Notes under the pieces: model-generated | Databases searched by the model: none | What the model saw: the letters and a program-made list of their open reading frames with translations, nothing else | Told to the model about the DNA's origin: nothing | Shown: positions 29,111 through 38,256 of the stretch, piece by piece | Layout of the letters: each line of letters begins with the position of its first letter | Position numbering within the stretch: the first letter of the stretch is position 1 | Made by a program: the position numbers and the translations under genes | Assembly (NCBI RefSeq): GCF_005502275.1 | Contig: NZ_SWLZ01000017.1 | Location: forward strand, 42,854 to 106,853 | Reading direction: 5' to 3' | Origin: Robertmurraya siralis | GTDB lineage: Bacteria; Bacillota; Bacilli; Bacillales; Cytobacillaceae | DNA length: 64,000 bases

Positions 29111-29754
29111 AGACCATCTCCCCCTTCCTCGTGGGAGCTATCACCATTTGCTTTTAATACTTCACGGTTCAACTCAATTTCAAAAAGTCCTAAATAGCGG
29201 GGAATATATTTTTCATTTTTAATGGCACGATCATCAAGCCCATCATCCGACTCGCCGAATTTTTTATCATAAAATCCAGTCACGGCGTCTAATGTCACAA
29301 GTCTTGCATCGGTAACCCAGTCCGACTCTAAAAGAGAATTTAAGTAATAAGCAGCTTCGCGGCTCATTTCAAACTGTATCGTTAATTGTAAAAATCCAGT
29401 TTCTTCATAGTTAATCGACTGAATAAATCCTCTTTCAGGGAGCAGAGCCGTTAAATTCTTTAAAATAGGGACCGTTTTGATTGGGTAGCTTTTTACCCAT
29501 TTAACCGCATTTTCCAAATCAGTAATCGAGTTCGAAGATTCATAGGCTATTATTTTTTGTTGCTCACTTGCAACCAACTGTTCCGCTGTGGCTATTTGTT
29601 GCTCTATGTTTTCTAATTTATTCGTATAGGTGGCATTCATCCAAAAAGCGAATGCTCCACCAATTAAAAGAAGAAGACAGGAAATGACTATGAGCGTTAA
29701 AAGGGATTTATTTTTCGCCTCTTTTTGAGGTAATAGATTGATATCGACTAGCAT
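29107..29754 (-). CDS. pilN: PilN-like type IV pilus assembly protein
   Basis: A 215-residue protein whose cytoplasmic tip VDINLLPQKE is the conserved PilN motif that docks in PilM. A membrane helix follows (about 19-41), then a coiled coil and a globular domain. It overlaps pilO by 4 bases and lies 3 bases after pilM, so the alignment subcomplex PilM-PilN-PilO is encoded as one coupled unit. Confidence 0.88.
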   Translation of the reverse strand: MLVDINLLPQKEAKNKSLLTLIVISCLLLLIGGAFAFWMNATYTNKLENIEQQIATAEQLVASEQQKIIAYESSNSITDLENAVKWVKSYPIKTVPILKNLTALLPERGFIQSINYEETGFLQLTIQFEMSREAAYYLNSLLESDWVTDARLVTLDAVTGFYDKKFGESDDGLDDRAIKNEKYIPRYLGLFEIELNREVLKANGDSSHEEGGDGL

Positions 29755-29757
29755 TGA

Positions 29758-30738
29758 TTACACCCCTTTTAAAGCAAGCCCTAATGCTAAATGAAATGCT
29801 TGGGGCAGCTTTGTTTCTCCTTGTTCAAAAACAATCATTTGCACAGGAACATCAAAGCGATTGTCAAGTTCAGCTTTTATTTGCTCAAGCAACGGGTGAT
29901 CCCCACTAAGCAAGATTTTAGATACCTGCTTTTTCCCTTGATGCAATGAGTAGCGATAAAAGTCCATCAAGCGGTTAAGCTCTTTATAAGAATCCTCCAT
30001 TTGAAAAGAAAACTGCTCTTTTTCTCCCACAAAAGCTAATTCGTATTCTCCAAAGCGATTAAGTTTCTTATCCCAATCCTCACCATTAAATTCAAGCGGA
30101 AGATGATGCATAAAAAACGGAATCGTATTTTCAAAAATACATATATTTACATCGCTTAAACCGAATTGCACGACAAGCAACGCTTCTTGTTTTTGCTCCT
30201 TTTGCAGATGGGCATAGAGACGGTATATGGCCAATGGAGAAACTTCAGCGGCAACCGGATCAAGCTTTGCTTCCATTAAAAGCTCCATATATTCCTGAAC
30301 GTTTTCTTCCGGTGCAGCAAAAAGCAAAATTTCTTGTTTCTCTTCACCCCTTGAAAGAACGACTGCATCAAATACCGGCTCTTCAAAGGGGAGATGGATA
30401 GTGGAACCCAATTCTAAGTAAAGATATCCTTTCATTTCATCATCCTTTACTTCGGCAGGAATAGACACTTTCCGAATAATGACGAAAGATTCAGGAATAA
30501 GAAAGCGAACTTGGCGATTTTTCAACTTCCAATCGGTTATACATTCTTCCAATATATTACTGAGTGTTTCATAGTCAACAATTTTTCCATTGGCAATGAT
30601 TCCTGTTGGCAGCAAGCGTTCTTCCCAGTGCAGTGGAATTGGCGGATTGATCTGCTTCAGCTCTACATAGCGAATGGAGTGATCATTAATAACGAGATTA
30701 ACAACGCGCTTTTTTCTTGAAAATAATGTGAATTGCAT
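29758..30738 (-). CDS. pilM: PilM-like actin-fold pilus protein
   Basis: A 326-residue cytoplasmic protein of the PilM/FtsA-like fold: early strand VVNLVINDHSIRYVELK, EVSPLAIYRLY in the middle, and ILLSGDHPLLEQI near the C-terminus. It binds the PilN tip peptide and couples the inner-membrane complex to the motor. The start is ATG at 30738 with AAGGGG upstream; the frame to 30759 would overlap pilD. It is more diverged than proteobacterial PilM. Confidence 0.85.
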   Translation of the reverse strand: MQFTLFSRKKRVVNLVINDHSIRYVELKQINPPIPLHWEERLLPTGIIANGKIVDYETLSNILEECITDWKLKNRQVRFLIPESFVIIRKVSIPAEVKDDEMKGYLYLELGSTIHLPFEEPVFDAVVLSRGEEKQEILLFAAPEENVQEYMELLMEAKLDPVAAEVSPLAIYRLYAHLQKEQKQEALLVVQFGLSDVNICIFENTIPFFMHHLPLEFNGEDWDKKLNRFGEYELAFVGEKEQFSFQMEDSYKELNRLMDFYRYSLHQGKKQVSKILLSGDHPLLEQIKAELDNRFDVPVQMIVFEQGETKLPQAFHLALGLALKGV

Positions 30739-30751
30739 ATGAAACGACCCC

Positions 30752-31504
30752 TTAAACACCTGCTAAAAATGAGAGATAAAATGAGAGAATCGGCTCGTAA
30801 AAATAATAAGCCGTTAATGTACCAACTGCAATGAAAGGTCCAAACGGGATCGGCTTCTTCCGTTCTGTCAATTTAAACAAAATCCCGATTCCACCAACGA
30901 ATGCCCCAAATAAAGTTGCTAAAAAGAAGGAGAGTAAAAATACCTTTGTTCCTACAACGAAACCAACTAAAGCAAACAGTTTAATATCTCCACCACCCAT
31001 GCCGCCTCTGCTCACAATTGCGATGAGAAATAAAAGGAAGAAGGCAATCACTCCGCCGAGAAGAGAGTCCCACCACGGACTGAGAGGAAGTATGAGCCGC
31101 TCCAACAAAAAAATCCCCGCAAACACGAGTAAAACCTTATCAGGGATTAGCATATACGTAATATCGGAAACAAAAATAATCATGAAAAGAGAAATCAATG
31201 TCCAAGCCACGATAAGTTCTAACGTCCAGCCTAACAGAAGCGGAGCAGAGACAAATAACAGCCCTGTCATAAGCTCCACTATTGGGTAAAGCGGGGAAAT
31301 CCTCGTCTGACATTGACGACATTTTCCCCCTTGTATTATGTAAGACAACACGGGAATTAACTCAAAGGCCCGCAGTTGATGGCTGCAGTTCGGGCATGCT
31401 GAACGCGGTGCTATAATTGATTTTTTTACTGGAACTCGGAGTCCCACTACATTAAAGAAAGAACCTAAGATGAGTCCATAAATGAATATCACGAGAATTA
31501 TCAT
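30752..31504 (-). CDS. pilD: Prepilin peptidase and N-methyltransferase (PilD/ComC type)
   Basis: A 250-residue polytopic aspartate protease of family A24. It keeps the N-terminal zinc-type domain with CPNC and CRQC pairs, the first catalytic Asp in SDITYMLIPD, and the second in GGGDIKLFALVG. It cleaves class III signal peptides of pilins and competence pseudopilins and methylates the new N-terminus. B. subtilis comC, the same family, sits in this chromosomal slot, so this enzyme probably also serves any com pseudopilins elsewhere. It lies 31 bases after the pilin gene. Confidence 0.94.
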   Translation of the reverse strand: MIILVIFIYGLILGSFFNVVGLRVPVKKSIIAPRSACPNCSHQLRAFELIPVLSYIIQGGKCRQCQTRISPLYPIVELMTGLLFVSAPLLLGWTLELIVAWTLISLFMIIFVSDITYMLIPDKVLLVFAGIFLLERLILPLSPWWDSLLGGVIAFFLLFLIAIVSRGGMGGGDIKLFALVGFVVGTKVFLLSFFLATLFGAFVGGIGILFKLTERKKPIPFGPFIAVGTLTAYYFYEPILSFYLSFLAGV

Positions 31505-31535
31505 AAGTACTTATTTCCTTCACTTCATATTTAGC

Positions 31536-31952
31536 CTACTGACTTTTCTTTATTTCTTTATCACCTTTTTTTGCATTGTTTATATCACTAATACTTACAT
31601 TAGAAAATTCGACTTCTATATTATCTTTTTCACCTTTACCTGTAATTCTAAATTCACCTTCTTTAACACTTACATTTGTATCATCTGAAAATTTAGAATT
31701 TAACTCAATATGATTCTCTAATTCCTTCAAGGTTATCGCATCATCTCCAGTTTCCGAATAATAAATCTTTGCCGAATTAATAATTTGGATCGCATCTGCT
31801 TTAACTGAATCAATTTTCGTATTTTCGATGATTTTTCCAATACTTGGAATCGCGATCGCCGCAATAATCCCTAAAATAACGATAACCGCCAATAACTCGA
31901 CTAACGTTAAACCGCGTTGATTGTTTACTTGTTTTTTTACATTTTTTATCAT
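31536..31952 (-). CDS. pilA: Major type IV pilin candidate
   Basis: A 138-residue prepilin. The short basic leader ends in QRG, followed by the cleaved N-terminus LTLVELLAVIVILGIIAAIA with Glu at mature position 5. The rest is a small globular head with no Cys. It is probably the main structural pilin, because it has its own strong promoter inside the operon (31995-32024) and sits directly upstream of the peptidase gene. The ribosome site AAGGGAGAG precedes the ATG. It could alternatively be a minor pilin if a larger pilin gene exists elsewhere. Confidence 0.88.
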   Translation of the reverse strand: MIKNVKKQVNNQRGLTLVELLAVIVILGIIAAIAIPSIGKIIENTKIDSVKADAIQIINSAKIYYSETGDDAITLKELENHIELNSKFSDDTNVSVKEGEFRITGKGEKDNIEVEFSNVSISDINNAKKGDKEIKKSQ

Positions 31953-31994
31953 GTAAATCTCTCCCTTTTTTCTAGTATATAAGTACTAAATACT

Positions 31995-32024
31995 ATTATA
32001 GTTTCAACATAGTAAACTTGTAAA
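31995..32024 (-). promoter_or_regulatory. Internal sigma-A-type promoter of the pilin gene
   Basis: On the minus strand TTTACA (32019-32024, one mismatch to TTGACA), an 18-base spacer and a perfect TATAAT (31995-32000) lie about 40 bases before the pilin start. It would give extra transcription of the pilin gene and the genes behind it. Confidence 0.7.
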
Positions 32025-32068
32025 CGCTAATCGAGTAATTATTTTGCAAAAATTTGTTAATCTATTTA

Positions 32069-33274
32069 TTAGCTGACCTGATTGAAGATTTCAAACATCG
32101 GAACCATGATCGACGTAACGATCGTGCCGACGAGTCCCGCCAATATGACAATCATAAGAGGTTCAATTAATGCTTTAATTCTATCTGTGCTGTTTTCTAC
32201 TTCTTTTTCATAGAAGTCTGCCACTTTTCCCAGCATCGCATCTAATGATCCAGTCTCTTCCCCGATGGCTATCATCTGCGTGACAAGCGGTGGAAATGCC
32301 CAATGTTTTTTCATCGGACCTGTCAATGATTGGCCGCGTTCAAGAGCATCCCTTGACTGACGAACAACTTTAGCAATTACTTCATTTTCAACCACATTTT
32401 CAACAATCGAAAGAGCTTGCAGAATCGGAACAGAACTTGTAAACAAAGAACTCAATGTCCTCGTCATCCGTGCAAGCACTGCTTTTTGAAACATCTTGCC
32501 AAAAATCGGTAATCTTAATAAAAAATAATCCAAATAATACTTCGTATTTTTATTGCGCCTAATAAGGGCAATCACTCCAACGAATAAAAGAATAAGCAAT
32601 ACGACCAGCCACCAAAATGCCTGCATGAATTTACTAGCGTTTAAGACAAATTGCGTAATTGCTGGAAGCTCCCCGCCAAAATCAGCAAACATGTCCACAA
32701 ACGTCGGGACAACGGAAACGAGTAAAAATATAACTACTGCAATCGCTAAAATTCCGACGACCATCGGATAGGCAAGCGCTGATTTTATTTTTGCTCTTGT
32801 ATTGTGCTGCTTTTCAAAATGAACAGCTAAACGCTCCAAAGTTTCATCCATGCTTCCACTTGCTTCACCAGCACGAATCATATTAACAAACATCGGAGTA
32901 AAAATCTTTTTATGCTTGGCGGTGGCATCTGAGAGCGGTTTTCCTTCGCGCAGTTCTTGCTCAATATCGAAGAGCGCTTTTTTTAAAGCCTTACTTTCAG
33001 TTTGGTGAGCTAAAATATTGGTTGATTCTACAACTGATACCCCAGCCTTCAAAAGTGTTGAAAACTGTCGCAAATAAATAACGAGATGCTCTAGCTTTAC
33101 CGGTGAACCGATTGAAATATCCTTCGTCAATATTGACTCTGATATTTCCGTCATTTCCAAAACGCGTATCCCATCCATTTTTAGCTTTTGCATTGCTTCT
33201 CTTCTTGAAGTAGCATTGACAAACCCCTGTTTATTTCCTTTACGATCTCTACCAACATACTTAAATCTAGCCAT
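32069..33274 (-). CDS. pilC: PilC inner-membrane platform protein
   Basis: A 401-residue GspF/PilC family protein: an N-terminal domain starting ARFKYVGRDRKGNKQGFVNA, two repeats of the T2SSF fold (about 65-190 and 270-395) and three membrane helices. Each repeat shows the family pattern of GEASGSMDETLERLA and GEETGSLDAMLGKVA. It is the platform that the PilB and PilT motors act on. It follows pilT after one base. Confidence 0.96.
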   Translation of the reverse strand: MARFKYVGRDRKGNKQGFVNATSRREAMQKLKMDGIRVLEMTEISESILTKDISIGSPVKLEHLVIYLRQFSTLLKAGVSVVESTNILAHQTESKALKKALFDIEQELREGKPLSDATAKHKKIFTPMFVNMIRAGEASGSMDETLERLAVHFEKQHNTRAKIKSALAYPMVVGILAIAVVIFLLVSVVPTFVDMFADFGGELPAITQFVLNASKFMQAFWWLVVLLILLFVGVIALIRRNKNTKYYLDYFLLRLPIFGKMFQKAVLARMTRTLSSLFTSSVPILQALSIVENVVENEVIAKVVRQSRDALERGQSLTGPMKKHWAFPPLVTQMIAIGEETGSLDAMLGKVADFYEKEVENSTDRIKALIEPLMIVILAGLVGTIVTSIMVPMFEIFNQVS

Positions 33275-33275
33275 C

Positions 33276-34325
33276 TTATTTTAGATTCTCCTGTAAAAAT
33301 GGTTCAGCAGCGTCCCTTGAAACGATTCCGGATTGGACAAGCTCTTTAATGCTTGATTCCAGCGTATGCATGCCATAGGCACGTGACGTTTGAATAATAT
33401 TGACAATTTGGTATATTTTCTCATTGCGAATCAAATTAGCCACGGCTGCATTATTAATAAGAATTTCCGTAGCAGCTCTTCGTCTTTTTTGATCCGCTGT
33501 TGGAAACAAGCGCTGGGAAATAACAGCCACGAGAACTGAGGCAAGTTGAATTCTTACTTGCGGCTGCTGGGATGGTGGAAAAACATCAATAATACGGTTA
33601 ATGGTTGCCGGCGCACTTGACGTATGTAACGTTCCTAGCACAAGATGTCCTGTTTCTGCAGCCGTTATCGCCGTTTGAATCGTTTCTAAATCACGCATTT
33701 CCCCAACGAGGATGACATCTGGGTCCTGTCTTAATGCTGCACGTAATCCATTTGCAAAATTATTTGTATCGAAGCCGACTTCCCGTTGGTCAATAATCGA
33801 ATTGCCATGCTTATGCAAATACTCAATCGGATCTTCCAGTGTGATGATGTGCTTGCGCATATGTTGATTCATATATTGTATAAGCGCAGCTAATGTTGTC
33901 GATTTTCCACTTCCGGTAGGACCTGTTACGAGGATCAGACCTTGTGGGCGCCCGGCAATTTTCGTCAAAACGGAAGGCAATTGCAAATCCTCAATCGTTG
34001 GAACTTTCGTCGGCACAATTCGTATGGCCATCGCTACACAGGAACGCTGAAAATAAGTGTTAACACGAAAACGGGAGACACCTGGTATCCCGTAAGAAAA
34101 ATCAAGTTCTCCCTTTTCCTTGAACTGCTCCCACATGTGGGGAGGAATGATCGCCTTCGCCATTCCTTCTGTATCAATCGGCTTTAACGCCTCTTTTCCA
34201 TATCTTTTTAATTCCCCGTTCAGTCTCATAATAGGGGGGACTCCAACTGTTAAATGGAGATCAGATGCTTTTAATTCAAAACCGGCTCTTAAAATATGCT
34301 CAATCATTTCTTTCACATTTTGCAC
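33276..34325 (-). CDS. pilT: PilT retraction ATPase
   Basis: A 349-residue hexameric ATPase. It has Walker A LVTGPTGSGKSTTLAAL (about residue 130), the Asp box TLEDPIEYLH, Walker B ILVGEMRDLETI, the His box TGHLVLGTLHTSSAP, and a PilT-type C-terminus (SRAYGMHTLESSIKELVQSG). It lacks the N-terminal MshEN domain and Cys motif of PilB, as expected for a retraction motor. A retraction ATPase implies dynamic pili capable of twitching or DNA uptake, rather than only a competence pseudopilus. It starts 2 bases after pilB. Confidence 0.95.
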   Translation of the reverse strand: MQNVKEMIEHILRAGFELKASDLHLTVGVPPIMRLNGELKRYGKEALKPIDTEGMAKAIIPPHMWEQFKEKGELDFSYGIPGVSRFRVNTYFQRSCVAMAIRIVPTKVPTIEDLQLPSVLTKIAGRPQGLILVTGPTGSGKSTTLAALIQYMNQHMRKHIITLEDPIEYLHKHGNSIIDQREVGFDTNNFANGLRAALRQDPDVILVGEMRDLETIQTAITAAETGHLVLGTLHTSSAPATINRIIDVFPPSQQPQVRIQLASVLVAVISQRLFPTADQKRRRAATEILINNAAVANLIRNEKIYQIVNIIQTSRAYGMHTLESSIKELVQSGIVSRDAAEPFLQENLK

Positions 34326-34327
34326 CC

Positions 34328-35992
34328 CTATTCAGGAATTGCTACTCTTAAAATTTCTTCCGTTGTCGTCACACCTTGCTTAACCTTGAGTAAACCATCG
34401 TCAATGAGAAAAATAGTTTTACTTTTAATCGCCAATTCTCTTAATCTTGTAAAAGAATCACCATCCATAATAACCCTTCTCATCTCATCATTTATAACAA
34501 GGACCTCATGGATCGCAAGGCGCCCCTTGTACCCAGTCATATTACATGATGAACATCCTCTGCCGCGTACAATTCGTTCAATTTTGATACCGCGTTTAGC
34601 AAAAATCTCCAACTCTCTTTTTGAAGGAGCTTGTTCTTCTGCGCAGTCACGGCATACACGACGAACTAGACGCTGGGCAACAATTCCGCTTAGTGAGGAG
34701 GCCACTAAAAACGGCTCAACTCCCATATCAAGAAGGCGAGTAACAGTGCCAAGCGAGTCATTCGTATGGATCGTACTCAGTACAAGATGACCTGTTAACG
34801 AAGCTCTAATAGCAACTTCAACAGTCTCTTTATCGCGAATTTCCCCAACCATAATGATATTTGGGTCTTGACGTAAAATAGAGCGCAGCCCTTTGGCGAA
34901 GGTCATCCCAACATTCCCATTCACTTGAATCTGATTAACTCCTTCTAATTGATATTCGACGGGATCCTCGACCGTAATAATATTCACTTCCTCACTATTG
35001 AGTCGATTGAGGGCAGCATATAAAGTCGAGGATTTTCCTGATCCCGTTGGTCCGGTAATTAACACAATCCCCGTTGGCTTTTCAATCATGTCGATAAACC
35101 GCTTCAAATTTAACTTATTAAAGCCTAATTTAGTAACATCATTTAAAGAACTACTAAGGTCAAGGATGCGCAAAACAATTTTTTCTCCAAACACAGTCGG
35201 CAATGTTGATACACGAAGATCAATGGGATGAAAATCTAAATTCACCTTAATTCTTCCATCTTGCGGTACTCGATGTTCTGTAATATCTAGGTTCGCCATA
35301 ATCTTAATTCTCGCTGTCAGCAAGCTTTGCATATGCTTCGGCAATACTCTTTCCGTTCTTAAAATCCCGTCAATTCGGTAGCGGATAAGTACCTTTGTTT
35401 CTTGAGGATCAATATGAATATCGCTTGCCTTCATCGCAACGGCATTCGACATTAGCTGATTGACAAGGCGCACGACAGGGGAATCGTCTGAGCTGATTTC
35501 CTCCTCTTGCCCCGCTTCATGCTCAGACAGATCGCCTATTAATTCATCAAAGCCTTCATCAATTTCATAATATTTATTGATCGCTCTTAAAATGTCGTCC
35601 TTCGTAGCAATAGCCGTTTCAATTTGAAAACCAGTCGAAAGTCGCAAATCGTCAATAGCAAAGTAATCCATAGGGTCAGCCATTGCAACAAAAAGCTTAT
35701 CTCCATCCTTTTTCAATGGAATGAGGCGATTTCTTTTTGCTGTCTCCTTCGAAATCAGGCTGAAAAGGGTGGTATCGAACGGATAGCGATATAAGCTTAT
35801 ATGTGGAATGCCCAGCTGGAACTCCAACACTTCAATAAGCTGCTGTTCTGTAATATAACCCCTTTGCAAAAGAGCATCGCCCAGTTTTTGACCGGAACTT
35901 TTCTCCTTTAATGTAGATTGAAGCTGATCCTCAGAAATAAGACCAGCTTCAACAAGTAAATCTCCAAGTCGTTTTCGGGTTTGCTGTTTCAT
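34328..35992 (-). CDS. pilB: PilB extension ATPase with N-terminal MshEN domain
   Basis: A 554-residue GspE/PilB motor. The N-terminal 140 residues form a T2SSE_N/MshEN domain with two tandem motifs, RLGDLLVEAGLISEDQLQST at residue 8 and KLGDALLQRGYITEQQLIEV at about 35, close to the published c-di-GMP-binding pattern. The motor has Walker A TGPTGSGKSSTLYAAL (about 317), TVEDPVEYQLEG, Walker B IMVGEIRDKETV, LVLSTIHTNDS and the zinc site CRDC plus CSSC near residues 460-490. It powers pilus extension. It starts the core pil run, 24 bases behind the G5/VanW-type gene. Confidence 0.95.
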   Translation of the reverse strand: MKQQTRKRLGDLLVEAGLISEDQLQSTLKEKSSGQKLGDALLQRGYITEQQLIEVLEFQLGIPHISLYRYPFDTTLFSLISKETAKRNRLIPLKKDGDKLFVAMADPMDYFAIDDLRLSTGFQIETAIATKDDILRAINKYYEIDEGFDELIGDLSEHEAGQEEEISSDDSPVVRLVNQLMSNAVAMKASDIHIDPQETKVLIRYRIDGILRTERVLPKHMQSLLTARIKIMANLDITEHRVPQDGRIKVNLDFHPIDLRVSTLPTVFGEKIVLRILDLSSSLNDVTKLGFNKLNLKRFIDMIEKPTGIVLITGPTGSGKSSTLYAALNRLNSEEVNIITVEDPVEYQLEGVNQIQVNGNVGMTFAKGLRSILRQDPNIIMVGEIRDKETVEVAIRASLTGHLVLSTIHTNDSLGTVTRLLDMGVEPFLVASSLSGIVAQRLVRRVCRDCAEEQAPSKRELEIFAKRGIKIERIVRGRGCSSCNMTGYKGRLAIHEVLVINDEMRRVIMDGDSFTRLRELAIKSKTIFLIDDGLLKVKQGVTTTEEILRVAIPE

Positions 35993-36016
35993 ATTAAGTT
36001 CCCCGCTTTTTGGTGA

Positions 36017-37351
36017 TTATTTTGGTATTTCATTTTCTTTTCCCCAGAGGGAATTTTCATCGTTCTTTGGACTATCCAAATGATCGCGATCAGATGGCGG
36101 TGCCTGCTCACCATTCTCATCTATCGAAGCAGGCTCGCCAGTTTGCGATTCAGGATCTCCATCTGCTTCAGCATTTTCTGTCCCGGAAGTTACGGTCGAA
36201 TCACCTGTTGAGACAATCAAACCGGTAATTTCGATTTGATGAATAGGTGGATAGAAATCTTCAGAAATCAATTCCTTTTTCAGCACTGCCCCATTTTCAT
36301 CTCGATGCTCCCGATAAATTTTTATAAGCTGTCCATCTTTGCCTGCAACCTTTACTCGAGATTCACTTGGAGAGAGCTCTGAATTGAATTGAAGAATCGT
36401 TTTTGGCTTAAAGCTTTCCTCATCCTCTTGTAAAAGAATATATCGATTTAATAATGTCGGCCCTTTTAAATAGGTGATAAAAACATCATCCACTTTCTCA
36501 AACTCTATGAAATAGCTCCATTCATTTCCATTAGCGAAGATTAAATCATAGTTCAGCTCTGGATCAACTTTTGCCTCAAATCCTAAAGCGGCATACTCTG
36601 GTAGTTCGGAGCTAATATGCCTTTCAATCATTTCGAAATTGGTTGGCAGGATCACCTCATAAATGGAAGTAGAAATTTTACTTAAAGTCAGAGCGGAAAC
36701 TGTACCAATTTCATCTTTAACATAGTCCAGCAATGAAAATTGTGATGTTGCCTTCAATTCAATTGTCTTGCCTATAAATAGATCAAGCTCGTTTTCGACA
36801 AATGCTGAATCAAGTTGAAACTCAGAAATCACCTGGGGTTCGTTGCTTTGTCCATCCAATAAGTAATCTTCGATGCGGATCTGATATGAGCCAATCTCTA
36901 GCAGTTGGGCAGCGCGCATAATCTCGGCTTCTAGTTCTTTAAGAGCAATATCCTCTTTATTAAGCCGTGAAGACAAAGAATAGAGCGTTTCATCCAACGA
37001 ATTGAATTGAACAGAAACAGGATTACTCTGGCCATTCTTCGCTTTTTGAACCGTCTCTGTCAGATCAAAGGTAAAATAACGCAAATCTAGCTGTTCATTA
37101 TTTTCCTTGTATTTTAAAGTGATCGTTGTTTCATTCAGCCATTTTGTTAGCTCTTCATCTGTTAGTTGAAGTGCTTCATTCGCGGTTTTGCCAGCTACAG
37201 ATAGGGAGCCAATTTTCGTACCTTCTGCAAAAAAATCATGGTTTTTGACAATGGCCCCGTAAGCTAATGTACCGAAATGTGAGAAACTAAAAATATAGGC
37301 AACAGAAATCATTAAGACTAGAAACAGCTTTATCCCGTGCTGGTTCCTCAC
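36017..37351 (-). CDS. G5/VanW-type exported protein of the pilus operon
   Basis: A 444-residue protein with an N-terminal signal anchor (about 9-32) and an extracytoplasmic body. Residues about 38-120 resemble the YoaR/PF12229-type putative peptidoglycan-binding domain found with VanW (FFAEGTKIGSLSVAGKTANE). Residues about 325-390 resemble a G5 domain (SRVKVAGKDGQLIKIYREHR). The C-terminus is acidic and Pro/Ser-rich. No VanW catalytic-type core is recognised. Its place before pilB suggests a wall-spanning role for the pilus in a thick-walled cell. That is inference. Confidence 0.6.
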   Translation of the reverse strand: MRNQHGIKLFLVLMISVAYIFSFSHFGTLAYGAIVKNHDFFAEGTKIGSLSVAGKTANEALQLTDEELTKWLNETTITLKYKENNEQLDLRYFTFDLTETVQKAKNGQSNPVSVQFNSLDETLYSLSSRLNKEDIALKELEAEIMRAAQLLEIGSYQIRIEDYLLDGQSNEPQVISEFQLDSAFVENELDLFIGKTIELKATSQFSLLDYVKDEIGTVSALTLSKISTSIYEVILPTNFEMIERHISSELPEYAALGFEAKVDPELNYDLIFANGNEWSYFIEFEKVDDVFITYLKGPTLLNRYILLQEDEESFKPKTILQFNSELSPSESRVKVAGKDGQLIKIYREHRDENGAVLKKELISEDFYPPIHQIEITGLIVSTGDSTVTSGTENAEADGDPESQTGEPASIDENGEQAPPSDRDHLDSPKNDENSLWGKENEIPK

Positions 37352-37369
37352 AAAAATCGGCCTCCTCCG

Positions 37370-38128
37370 TTACGCTTCCACATTCATGGACAGCTCAACA
37401 ACAATACTTGGTCCTTCTGCTTGTGCCTTTTGAATTTGTTCTGCTGTTAAATAAGTCCCTTCACTAAATAAAAGAACTCCTTCTTTATCATAAATATCTT
37501 TCGTAAGTTTTTTACCAATTAAAAGTTCAATTTGCTTTTCCTTTAAAGAAGTTATTTCCTCATCTTCTGCTACTGTCACAGCACTAGAGTCCGAATATGC
37601 TTCCGCCAGTTCATCTGTCACATTTTTTCCTTCTAGTTCCTCAACAGAATTTAGGAAATAAGAAGCCGCATCTTCTTTAACAATAATGATATCCTTTCCA
37701 AATGTAACAACGGATTCAGACGGGAGTGCCACTTCTTTATCCGTTAGCTTCAATTGCATGCCAAGAATATTGCCCGTTTCTTGATCGATAAAGTACTCAA
37801 TTGCTTCACCTATTAACTCACCTTTTCTTGTCATTACCTTTGTGCCTGTAATTTTTATTTTCTTATTTACAAGCTGATTGGCAATAGGAATCTCATTTAA
37901 ATCAATGACAGCATTCTCACTATCAATCGTTACTGCATACTCTCCTATTCCGACTACTTTTTTAAACGGGATTGCCTTGACACTTACTTGAAATTCTTCA
38001 TGATCAATCATTAAAAAGTCAACTGAACCTTTATCTGGATTGATCACTAAAGATTTTACCTTTCCTACTTGATTGCCATCTAAGATGCTAATAATGGGTA
38101 AACTGTTAATTTGAGTACTTGTTTTCAT
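37370..38128 (-). CDS. PRC-barrel domain protein of the pilus operon
   Basis: A 252-residue cytoplasmic protein with two PRC-barrel-like beta domains, about 5-80 (LPIISILDGNQVGKVKSLVI) and 90-165 (NKKIKITGTKVMTRKGELIG). A C-terminal segment follows that ends in a motif also seen in SpoVG-unrelated regulatory barrels (IGKKLTKDIYDKEGVLLFSE). PRC barrels mediate protein or RNA contacts, as in RimM. No enzyme motif is present. Located between the membrane unknown and the G5-type gene, it may be an adaptor of the pilus machine, but this is not shown. Confidence 0.65.
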   Translation of the reverse strand: MKTSTQINSLPIISILDGNQVGKVKSLVINPDKGSVDFLMIDHEEFQVSVKAIPFKKVVGIGEYAVTIDSENAVIDLNEIPIANQLVNKKIKITGTKVMTRKGELIGEAIEYFIDQETGNILGMQLKLTDKEVALPSESVVTFGKDIIIVKEDAASYFLNSVEELEGKNVTDELAEAYSDSSAVTVAEDEEITSLKEKQIELLIGKKLTKDIYDKEGVLLFSEGTYLTAEQIQKAQAEGPSIVVELSMNVEA

Positions 38129-38256
38129 AAAATTTTCACCACACCTAATCTATAAGTTCACGAAACTATTTCGAATCAATCTCATCCATACGCCATTCGA
38201 CATGTATGTATAAAATTCATCCATATATTACATTATTTTAACATGTATTTAGTAAA

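Noticed and set aside
30831..31289. 152-codon plus-strand frame
   Set aside because: It is antisense to pilD, whose catalytic motifs leave no doubt about the coding strand.
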